The translations under genes were made by a program, and so were the position numbers. This document shows positions 9,909 through 16,723 of a DNA stretch of 64,000 bases, one piece after another. The stretch lies in contig CALUIZ010000012.1 of assembly GCA_944320815.1 (NCBI GenBank), positions 26,504 to 90,503 of the forward strand, read 5' to 3'. The stretch's first letter is position 1, and every line of letters begins with the position of its first letter. Below the pieces are notes generated by a model. The model saw only the letters and a program-made list of their open reading frames with translations. It was not told the DNA's origin and did not search any database. The stretch comes from an uncultured Phocaeicola sp. (GTDB lineage Bacteria > Bacteroidota > Bacteroidia > Bacteroidales > Bacteroidaceae).

Positions 9909-11133
9909 CACTATGAAATTTCACAAATAATTTGTAATAATAAAACATTACTGAAAAATAAGACAAAGAGCTTAATATCCTCGTAACAATAGCCGCCATA
10001 ATACCTCCATAATAAATGCCTATGGTATAACCAATAAGTGAAATACTTCCACTCACAAGTGCCGCATTTCGTAAATAAACACCTTTTCCATGGGCTCCTA
10101 AAAAACGATTATACATATCCCCCAATCCATGAAAAGTAAAGCCTACAGCGAGAATACTTGCATAAAATGCTACATCTGCATAAGATTGATCATATAAAAT
10201 ATTAACTACAGGATAGATTAATAAACAAAACCCTATTAACGTAATTAATGACATTAAATAAGTACTCCATAAAATTTTTTTTGAGATAAATTCTTGGTGT
10301 GCAAATTGCTTAAAGTAGGTAGTACCTATTACATTGGGAAGCATCATTAATGGTGAAGTAACTGTAAGTGCCAATGTATAAAAACCTACTTCTGTATTAT
10401 TTGCTCCCAATAAACCTAAGCTTAATCCTGCTATATACTGTACAGACACACTAGCCAACCCACCTAAATAAACTTGAAACCCATAATGTTTGTTCTCCAC
10501 ATTTAGTTTTTGAAAAGTTCTTTTCAGCTGAACAAACTTAGGTGAATTATTAAAAATAAGCATTATCAATACCACCGTTATTATGCCATTCTGCAAAAGC
10601 AACATACGCTCACTGGTAGCTCCACTGCATTTATATATAAAAAATGCAACAATTAAATAAACAAGTTGTGGAAGCAAACGAGCCATAGCTATAGTAGATA
10701 TGCTATTATCACCCTGAGATGAAGTGTTTATATAATTTAACAATAAAGTCGATCCACAAACAGGCATAACAACATAAAATAAGTTATAATAGGATTTTTG
10801 AAGAAAATAATGATGAACGATCCCACATACAATCATAACTATCATCATTAACAAGATTGTAATCCCCAATATAAATACTAATGTTCCTTTAATTTGACTA
10901 GCTTCCTCTTTTGTTTCAGCCAAAGCCAACAATCTACTTCCTGAAATAAAATAGCCAAATAAAAAAAGACCAGAAAAAAAAGCTATAATATTATTTATAT
11001 ACTGCACGTCGCCATATACTGAAGGCTCTAGAGAACGGGTATTTAGTATGGAAACTAAAACACCCATCAAAACTCCTCCTATTGTACTACAATACAAAAA
11101 TAGAATTTGTTTTTTTGATTTATTGATATTCAT
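9895..11133 (-). CDS. Wzx-type polysaccharide flippase
   Basis: This is a 412-residue integral membrane protein with about twelve helices and the N-terminal pattern of the polysaccharide-transport branch of the MOP superfamily (GGVLMGVLVSILNTRSLEPS, then GDVQYINNI). It should move undecaprenyl-linked repeat units across the inner membrane for Wzy-dependent assembly. It is the first structural gene of the operon, about 135 bp after the NusG-like regulator, with a strong hairpin between them. AT content rises sharply from this gene leftward. Confidence 0.88.
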   Translation of the reverse strand: MNINKSKKQILFLYCSTIGGVLMGVLVSILNTRSLEPSVYGDVQYINNIIAFFSGLFLFGYFISGSRLLALAETKEEASQIKGTLVFILGITILLMMIVMIVCGIVHHYFLQKSYYNLFYVVMPVCGSTLLLNYINTSSQGDNSISTIAMARLLPQLVYLIVAFFIYKCSGATSERMLLLQNGIITVVLIMLIFNNSPKFVQLKRTFQKLNVENKHYGFQVYLGGLASVSVQYIAGLSLGLLGANNTEVGFYTLALTVTSPLMMLPNVIGTTYFKQFAHQEFISKKILWSTYLMSLITLIGFCLLIYPVVNILYDQSYADVAFYASILAVGFTFHGLGDMYNRFLGAHGKGVYLRNAALVSGSISLIGYTIGIYYGGIMAAIVTRILSSLSYFSVMFYYYKLFVKFHSDVNK

Positions 11134-11184
11134 AGAAGGTTCTATTTTGGCAGATAATATCTCCTAATACATATGAATTATAAA

Positions 11185-11263
11185 ATCCCCGCCATTTCCC
11201 CGGACAAACCTCCGGTGAGAAAAGTAGCTGAAACGGTCTGCCACGGGAAGCTGCGGCGGGGAT
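11185..11263 (-). terminator. Hairpin with U-rich tail between the antiterminator gene and the flippase gene
   Basis: Read leftward, ATCCCCGCC (11263-11255) pairs perfectly with GGCGGGGAT (11193-11185). An inner TTCCC/GGGAA pairing and a small CCGG...CCGG loop lie inside, and the outer stem is followed by TTTTAT. It begins just after the stop of the NusG-like gene. It could be an intrinsic terminator or attenuator that limits read-through into the flippase, and so a target of the antiterminator. The long branched loop makes terminator strength uncertain. Confidence 0.6.
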
Positions 11264-11267
11264 GTTC

Positions 11268-12419
11268 CTATACTATTAATGTCGGTTCATATTTCTCCAT
11301 CGCCTCCACCAGCTCCCGCTGCACCTCCGAAAGCTTCTTCTGTGCGTTGAAATACTCCATCGCCTCCTTATAATAGGAGGTGTCGCGCGTGGCGATGTAG
11401 AGCGCGGACTGCAGGAAGGCACGCACTGACACGCTCATCTTGCTCTTCGGACGGCTCTCGATGCCGTCAAGCTCCTTCTTCACCTCCACCACCAGCTCTT
11501 CCGTACCGAACCTGTCGCCGCGCAGGACGGCGCACAGGAGCATCAGCGCACGGAACTTGCGGCGCATCGCGTCGCCGGAAAAGGTGCGGTAGCGGTAATT
11601 GTAGAGGGAGTCGAGCAGGGAAGCGTCCTTGTGCCTCGACTTCTCACTCCGGCCGCCCTCCATGCGGCGGGACATGACACCGAAAAGCTGACGCTGCACG
11701 TCCTCTATCAGGCGGTAGCGGTTGTTCTCGCGGACCACCGGGTCGGCGTTCTTCGGTTCGTAGAGCACGTCCTCAAGACGGAGGGAAGGGAGACGCAGGT
11801 ACATCGTGCCCTGAAGCACGTAGATGCCCACCGTGAGCGAAAAGCCCTTCCTGTCCTGCCGCATCTCCAGCACACGGGCCCTGTAGCCCTTGAAAGGTGT
11901 GGTGTTGAGCACCACTTCCGCATTCTCGCCGATGTGGTCCGTGCAGGGCCATACCTCAAAATTAATGCGGCGGTCGCAGCAGGCATCGATGAAACTGCCC
12001 ATCGCGTCGTCGGAAACGGTGAGCTTGTTCCGGTTCTTGTCGCGGTAGAACCAGAGCGTACGGTAACAGTCGTGGTTCTCCCTCCCGCCCAGAAGGGCCT
12101 CCAGATCCCGGTCGCTGGAGCGGATGAAAATATACCGCTTCAGGGCCGTACGGAGCTGGTTATTGGCCGATACGTCCGCGCGGTTCATCGGATTGAAGAA
12201 CCGCCCGTCCTCCGCCTCGTCTTCGGGGTTGGAGTCGGCCACCCGGTGTTTCAGAAACTGATAGGGAATGAAATATTGGAAAGTGGGCATGCCCCACTTT
12301 TCGCGAGCTATATTCTCCTCCAGCAGCCTCAGCTCGACCATCTTCGGGTCGGGCGAGGTCATGATGAACCATTTGCGTCCGTTATCCATGCTTGTATTCT
12401 CGATTTTGAGGAACTGCAT
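11268..12419 (-). CDS. NusG/UpxY-like capsule transcription antiterminator with C-terminal extension
   Basis: The N-terminal part has the NusG NGN pattern: RKWFIMTSPDP (15-25), FQYFIPYQF (47-55) and the closing strand RYIFIRS (95-101). A KOW-like segment follows (about 166-215, TPFKGYRARVLEM). In Bacteroides, UpxY proteins encoded first in capsule operons let RNA polymerase read through the leader of their own locus. Typical UpxY proteins are about 170-190 residues; this one is 383, with an extra predicted-helical domain from about 229. The gene is GC-rich, unlike the capsule genes behind it. No UpxZ partner follows. ATG 12419 was chosen; M11 (12389) is an alternative. Confidence 0.82.
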   Translation of the reverse strand: MQFLKIENTSMDNGRKWFIMTSPDPKMVELRLLEENIAREKWGMPTFQYFIPYQFLKHRVADSNPEDEAEDGRFFNPMNRADVSANNQLRTALKRYIFIRSSDRDLEALLGGRENHDCYRTLWFYRDKNRNKLTVSDDAMGSFIDACCDRRINFEVWPCTDHIGENAEVVLNTTPFKGYRARVLEMRQDRKGFSLTVGIYVLQGTMYLRLPSLRLEDVLYEPKNADPVVRENNRYRLIEDVQRQLFGVMSRRMEGGRSEKSRHKDASLLDSLYNYRYRTFSGDAMRRKFRALMLLCAVLRGDRFGTEELVVEVKKELDGIESRPKSKMSVSVRAFLQSALYIATRDTSYYKEAMEYFNAQKKLSEVQRELVEAMEKYEPTLIV

Positions 12420-12552
12420 ACCTCATACTCCTGCAAACAAACGGATTTATCACGTATCACATTCATTTACAGTCATTTCCATCATCACAGGAGCAGACAA
12501 AATTCCCAAAATCCAGTCTTTCGCATTTTTCTGTCCTGATGGTCAAATTCAG

Positions 12553-12575
12553 TCCGTCTCTTACGGAGAGACGGA
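12553..12575 (+). repeat. Left inverted repeat of the invertible segment
   Basis: The site is itself two 9-bp arms, TCCGTCTCT and AGAGACGGA, around an asymmetric 5-bp core TACGG. Its exact reverse complement is found at 12918-12940. Symmetric arms with an asymmetric core are the usual layout of a site-specific recombinase crossover site. No T-tract follows it on the leftward strand. Confidence 0.85.
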
Positions 12576-12663
12576 TCGTGACGTAAATCCCTGTGAATAA
12601 ATGCATTAAGCAAAGATGCGGATGAATGTATCCGGCAAATTGTGAAAATATCCTGAAAAAAAA

Positions 12664-12750
12664 TATAGTCCGGCTAACGGACCGTATGGACTACATTGCA
12701 GACTATATGGACTGCACATGTAGTCCGTATGGTCTTCCCGCCGGACTATA
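12664..12750. promoter_or_regulatory. Imperfect cruciform with phased AGTCC/GGACT half-sites
   Basis: The outer arms TATAGTCCGGC (12664-12674) and GCCGGACTATA (12740-12750) are perfectly inverted. Inside, GGACTACA (12688-12695) is inverted at TGTAGTCC (12719-12726). Five AGTCC/GGACT half-sites start at 12667, 12688, 12709, 12722 and 12743, four of the five steps being 21, 21, 13 and 21 bp. The element lies about 150 bp behind the promoter in either orientation of the segment. It may be an operator or recombination enhancer; its function is unknown. Confidence 0.55.
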
Positions 12751-12900
12751 GAAAAATTCAGCAAAATTTGAAGGGTATATACTCTCATTTCCAGAAAGTT
12801 ACCCCATAGCATATGGAAAACCAGACCGGCTTTCCGAGAGAAATATAAAGAAGCCTCCTTTTTTTATCGGATTAATCTTTCCTGTTTATGTTTTTTATTG

Positions 12901-12908
12901 TACTTTTG
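12901..12908 (+). promoter_or_regulatory. -7 element TACTTTTG inside the invertible segment (capsule promoter, OFF orientation)
   Basis: It is an exact TAnnTTTG match, with a TTTC (3 of 4 to the -33 TTTG) 19 bp upstream at 12878-12881. Its predicted start is about 12915, just before the right inverted repeat. I found no TAnnTTTG on the opposite strand within the segment, so the capsule genes appear unpowered from here in this assembly. Confidence 0.7.
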
Positions 12909-12917
12909 CGGCATGAA

Positions 12918-12940
12918 TCCGTCTCTCCGTAAGAGACGGA
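12918..12940 (-). repeat. Right inverted repeat, also a terminator-like hairpin
   Basis: It is the reverse complement of the left repeat: 9-bp arms around core CCGTA. Symmetry extends to 12916-12942 (AAT...ATT), and read rightward it is followed by CTTTTTT. It therefore resembles an intrinsic terminator for the rightward, OFF-state transcript. Confidence 0.85.
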
Positions 12941-13010
12941 TTCTTTTTTACCCCATAACATTCTTTCTATCAGACACATATATATCCGAAGAACTTTGAA
13001 GTGAAGACAA

Positions 13011-14177
13011 TCAGTCACCCCTATAATAATACAGAAGGAAATAGCGTGCGATGAAATCAGCATTCCGAGCCACAAGTTCCTTATCTTCAGTTCCGGGATA
13101 GCTTGCATCGGGCAGATAGTCATTGCGGATACAATAGGACAACAAATCAGGCGGACAAAGTGTTTCTTCCGACAGCAGACGGAAGGCATGACGTTCCGCC
13201 TCTATCTTATTATATAAAGGATTCTCCGGATCGGCTATATACTCGCACACATCCCTGGCCAACAGAATGCCCTTCAACGGATTGGCCATCAGCACAAAAT
13301 TCCGGTTCTGCTTCATCTGAGGCAACATATGATCGTCATCGTCAGGCCATTTCAGAACTCCCGTCAAGAAAGCTTTCAGTTCATCATACCCGTTCAGATA
13401 AACGACATGCCTGCCATCTGTCCCCTCCACAAAATTACGGTACATCCCGGCATTCCTTTCCCGGACAGCCTCAGGAATCTCCGGTTCCTGCCGGTAAAGT
13501 CCCTCACACTGTTTCCACTCCATGTTGTCCGCACCTGCCAGCAAATCAATCCATTCATAAAGAAACAAGGCCAGCGGACCGGTCGGCATAATCATACGGT
13601 CCGACGGGGTTATCTGAGAGACATACGGCAGCATAGAAGGCCGGGTGAGATAAGTGGTCTCAAAAAGCTAGGCCAGTTTCATCTGGGCATCTTTCTCTCC
13701 GTCGAATCCGGCAAAGAAATTTTCCAGCAACGAATTTTCCGGAGCATCCTCATAAGCCTCGTCCAATATTCCATAAAACTTATCGGCATGGACCTTCACC
13801 TCTTCCGAAAGAGGGTCCAGATAAAGTCCACGCTTCATCCCCTTCTGACAGGTGTTCCACACAATGAATCGCAGATCCTCCACATTGACATAGCCAGACT
13901 CATAGTCAGTTCCCAAGGCATAGAAAGGCAGTTCGCGTCCATAAAGACGGCGGTGCCCTTCCACAAAGGCATTCCAAAGGCCCAATCCTGAGATGATGTC
14001 TTCCAGATAAGCGGCTGCATAAAGCCCCAAATCTTTACGGGAATCTTCCGGAACACCATCGTCCACCACATCATACAGCCGATTGGCGAGTTCCACGAAA
14101 TAATAGTCGGACGGCTGTACCTTTGAATATGGATGTATGTCCAGCCAGTCGTTCAGATAGATATGCTGCTTCTTCAT
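13011..14177 (-). pseudogene. DUF3843 family protein, interrupted by an in-frame amber codon
   Basis: The family is a Bacteroidales protein of unknown function; the N-terminus MKKQHIYLNDWLDIHPYSK and length of about 390 codons fit it. A TAG at 13668-13670 (after DAQMKLA) splits the reading frame. The downstream part continues in the same frame without a shift (LFETTYLTRPSMLPYVSQ). A single CAG-to-TAG change would explain this. ATG 14177 lies 16 bp after the MFS gene stop, so the two form an operon. A product restarting at 13634 would lack the first half. It could be a recent pseudogene, a sequencing error or, less likely, read-through. Confidence 0.78.
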
Positions 14178-14193
14178 ATGACGATAGATTTGT

Positions 14194-15372
14194 TCAATGT
14201 TTGGTAAAGGCTGTAACTGCCAAGGATATTCCGGACAGACAAATGCCGACAAAAACGACTCCCGCCCACCCGAACGAATGCCAGAATGTGCCGGCAAGCA
14301 ATGTACCCAAAGCACCGCCGAGGAAATAGGTGGTCATAAAAATGGTGTTGATACGGTTCGACGCATGAATGTCGAGCGAGAGCGCGCATGTCTGGTTACT
14401 GATCTGCACGCACTGCATGCCGATGTCCATCAGAATGATTCCGACAATATAGCCGACATAATGGTTCTGGAGAAAATACATGAGCACCCATGCGGATATC
14501 ATCAACACGGCACCCAGATAGTTGAAGAACCGCACACCCATACGGCGCACATAGGAGCCTACCACCGAAGCGGTCAAAGCTCCGGCAATGCCGCACAGTC
14601 CGAGCATCCCGATGATGTTGTTGCCTGCATGGAACGGTTCACCGCTCAACTTGAAGGCAAGGCAGGCCCACAGAGTGAGGAAACTTCCGAAACAAAGTCC
14701 GGCACGCACCGACACCAGACGCAATGTGGGCCGGCTCATATAAAGTCCTCCAAGTGATTTCATCAGTCCGGCATATGTTCCTCTGAAATTAGAAGGCATA
14801 TCCGGCAAGACACGGAGCACGACAAAGACACACAGGAACATGATGGCGGACGCAATATAATACATGGTCCGCCAGCCGAAATACTCCCCTACAATACCGC
14901 TGATGACACGCGACCCCAAGATGCCGGTCAGCAGACCACTCAACATAAGCCCGACATTGCGAGCCTTGTTCTCCGGAAGTGAAAACTGCGAAACCAGAGG
15001 GATAAAGATTTGGGGAATCACCGAACAGACTCCGGTGACCAGCGAGGCAGCCAATACAAAACACAAAGAAGGAGAAGCCGCGATACCGCACATGGACAAA
15101 GCCAGCAACACAAAATTGACTGTTATAATTGTCCGCCGACTGTAAAGATCGCCCAACGGGATAATGAACAGCAGACCAAGCGCATAGCCTATCTGTGTAA
15201 TCATCGGTATCAGGTTCGCCTCAAATTCTGTCACACCCAAATCCGCACTGATGCGGTTCAGCAAGGGCTGGTTGTAATAAAGGTTGGCCACAGAAAGTCC
15301 TGCGATGATTGCCAGCGTCCAGAGCAAGGAAGCGGGCACACCTCCGTTTTCCACCAGTTCTTTTCTCATCAT
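14194..15372 (-). CDS. MFS transporter
   Basis: This is a 392-residue inner-membrane protein with about twelve hydrophobic helices. NLYYNQPLLNRISADLGV after the first helix and GDLYSRRTII (the loop 2-3 MFS motif, residues about 75-84) place it in the drug/sugar-efflux branch of the major facilitator superfamily. It probably exports small molecules by proton antiport; the substrate is unknown. It is followed after 16 bp by the DUF3843 gene. The second of two adjacent ATG codons could also serve as start. Confidence 0.9.
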   Translation of the reverse strand: MMRKELVENGGVPASLLWTLAIIAGLSVANLYYNQPLLNRISADLGVTEFEANLIPMITQIGYALGLLFIIPLGDLYSRRTIITVNFVLLALSMCGIAASPSLCFVLAASLVTGVCSVIPQIFIPLVSQFSLPENKARNVGLMLSGLLTGILGSRVISGIVGEYFGWRTMYYIASAIMFLCVFVVLRVLPDMPSNFRGTYAGLMKSLGGLYMSRPTLRLVSVRAGLCFGSFLTLWACLAFKLSGEPFHAGNNIIGMLGLCGIAGALTASVVGSYVRRMGVRFFNYLGAVLMISAWVLMYFLQNHYVGYIVGIILMDIGMQCVQISNQTCALSLDIHASNRINTIFMTTYFLGGALGTLLAGTFWHSFGWAGVVFVGICLSGISLAVTAFTKH

Positions 15373-15400
15373 TTTTTATTGCATTGCATTTTTCCGTCTG

Positions 15401-15408
15401 CAAAAATA
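15401..15408 (-). promoter_or_regulatory. Promoter -7 element for the MFS gene
   Basis: TATTTTTG on the minus strand matches TAnnTTTG and lies 29 bp before the ATG at 15372. Confidence 0.5.
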
Positions 15409-15463
15409 CGGAGAAATATGGAATCATAGCAATCTCGCCAAAGAATCTTATGCCCCTTCCGAG

Positions 15464-15667
15464 TTATTGTTCTCCTTTGTTCTTCGCTTTCCGGTTAAAG
15501 TAAACCATCAAAATAGTAGAGGAGATTGTCCACAAAACCGCAAGTCCCAATTGGGACATACAATCATCCTCCGGAAAGAAAATGAGGACCAACGCATAAC
15601 TTGTGACAAAAAAGACAATCATTGCCCAAATGATTCTCCAAATCTTTTTAATCATAAGCTTCTTCAT
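15464..15667 (-). CDS. Small two-helix membrane protein, function unknown
   Basis: The 67-residue protein has a basic start (MKKLMIKKIWR), a hydrophobic helix at about 11-31, a short polar loop (FFPEDDCMSQ) and a second helix at about 37-57, ending in a basic tail (NRKAKNKGEQ). That layout suggests an inner-membrane hairpin with both ends in the cytoplasm. A good promoter element lies 65 bp upstream, which supports it as a real gene. I do not recognise a family. Confidence 0.6.
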   Translation of the reverse strand: MKKLMIKKIWRIIWAMIVFFVTSYALVLIFFPEDDCMSQLGLAVLWTISSTILMVYFNRKAKNKGEQ

Positions 15668-15731
15668 AATTCTAAGGTTTTAGTTTCACATCGCCCGTCT
15701 TTACTGATCAGTTCTTAGCTTTGGCTTGACA

Positions 15732-15739
15732 CAAAAGTA
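15732..15739 (-). promoter_or_regulatory. Promoter -7 element for the small membrane protein gene
   Basis: The minus strand reads TACTTTTG, an exact TAnnTTTG match. CTTG (15763-15760) lies 20 bp upstream at the -33 position. Confidence 0.55.
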
Positions 15740-15840
15740 GCGCATCATAAGGAGATAAACAAGAAACGGCTATAACATCACAGAAACGTATAACATTGAT
15801 TATCAACAGAAAATAATCAATATCTATAACAAAGATACCT

Positions 15841-16659
15841 TTATGACTTCATTTTCTCTTTCAGACGGTACCTCCGCTGGTTCACGGGCTGCGTATTGGT
15901 GAATCCCAAGCAAAAGGCGATAGTCAAGGAATCCAGTCCCGTCTGCTGCAGGCACAAGTAAAACAAGTCCTCTTCGGTCAGACGGGGATATTTCGCTTTC
16001 AGTTCCGATATGTAGTCACGATGGATGTCAAAAAGGACAGACTTCAATTCCTCACGCCCGGCATTGGACAACACCTTGCGGTCTTTCTCGCGCACTTTCT
16101 TTTGGGCGGACAGTTCATTCACTCTCCTGCAAATGTCCGTTTGTCCGAATAGTCCTTCTTTCAGACTTTTCTTTTCATCCTCCAAATGAGCGATACGCTT
16201 TCCCCTCCGGAGAAGTTCCCCTTCCCGTATTCTCGATTCGGATTTCAACGACTTGATTGTGGCGAACGCCAGAAGAAAAGCCAATATCACGATACCTGCG
16301 ATGCGGTTCGTCCATATCCTCCGCTCACGGGACTGAGGATTCTCCAAGTCCGCACCCAACGAATCCTGCAAATCCGCATACGCTTCCATACACCGAAGAG
16401 CCGCGGACAAGTCGCCTCTCTCCTTCTCCAAACGCGACAACGAACGGTATGCGGACGCTTTGATCCGCACATCATCCACAAGCAGAGCCTTGTTCAGATA
16501 AAAAGAAGCGGAATCATACATCCCTCTATCCAGAAACAATCTGCCGGAATCAAGACAAGAAACGGGACCGCTATCCGTTCCGCACGACAAAGGAACATGC
16601 CGGCAGGACAGACAGATACCGGACATCACAAACAGCAGACTGAACAGAAAAGACTTCAT
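15841..16659 (-). CDS. Membrane-anchored TPR-type regulator-like protein
   Basis: From M at 16659 (272 residues) the protein starts with a signal or lipobox-like segment (FVMSGICLSC). It continues with a short TPR-like helical pair (about 40-105), a transmembrane helix at about 118-138, a charged coiled-coil (SRIREGELLRRGKRIAHLED) and a C-terminal helical domain (YPRLTEEDLFYLCLQQTG ... RRYRLKEKMKS). That C-terminus resembles the degenerate helix-turn-helix ending many Bacteroides TPR regulators, which are usually about 500 residues with many more repeats. A role in envelope-to-gene signalling is possible. It stands alone upstream of a small membrane protein gene. Function unproven. Confidence 0.65.
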   Translation of the reverse strand: MKSFLFSLLFVMSGICLSCRHVPLSCGTDSGPVSCLDSGRLFLDRGMYDSASFYLNKALLVDDVRIKASAYRSLSRLEKERGDLSAALRCMEAYADLQDSLGADLENPQSRERRIWTNRIAGIVILAFLLAFATIKSLKSESRIREGELLRRGKRIAHLEDEKKSLKEGLFGQTDICRRVNELSAQKKVREKDRKVLSNAGREELKSVLFDIHRDYISELKAKYPRLTEEDLFYLCLQQTGLDSLTIAFCLGFTNTQPVNQRRYRLKEKMKS

Positions 16660-16723
16660 AAAAGGAAGAATAAAAGCAGAAAGGCAGGACCGTAACACGA
16701 CCCTGCCCTATTAAAGATAAAAA

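Larger units (their letters stand above)
12553..12940. other. Candidate invertible capsule promoter segment
   Basis: Two 23-bp inverted copies of the same site (12553-12575 and 12918-12940) bound a 342-bp non-coding segment directly upstream of the capsule operon. The segment holds one clear Bacteroidetes promoter element (12901-12908), pointing right, away from the capsule genes. Inversion would aim it at the antiterminator gene, leaving a leader of about 155 nt. Promoter inversion between short inverted repeats is established for Bacteroides capsule loci. Here the geometry is seen and inversion itself is inferred. No recombinase gene lies in the window. The 12420-12552 stretch is the fixed leader; 12941-13010 holds nothing else I can name. 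Confidence 0.8.

Noticed and set aside
11631..12539. 302-codon open frame antisense to the NusG-like gene and reaching toward the invertible segment
   Set aside because: His/Val-rich shadow of a GC-rich gene, no domain, and no promoter element placed before it.
12872..13189. 105-codon leftward frame crossing the right inverted repeat
   Set aside because: No family resemblance, and it overlaps both the DUF3843 3' end and the promoter segment. Its coding of the repeat (SVSYGETD) is a by-product of the palindrome.
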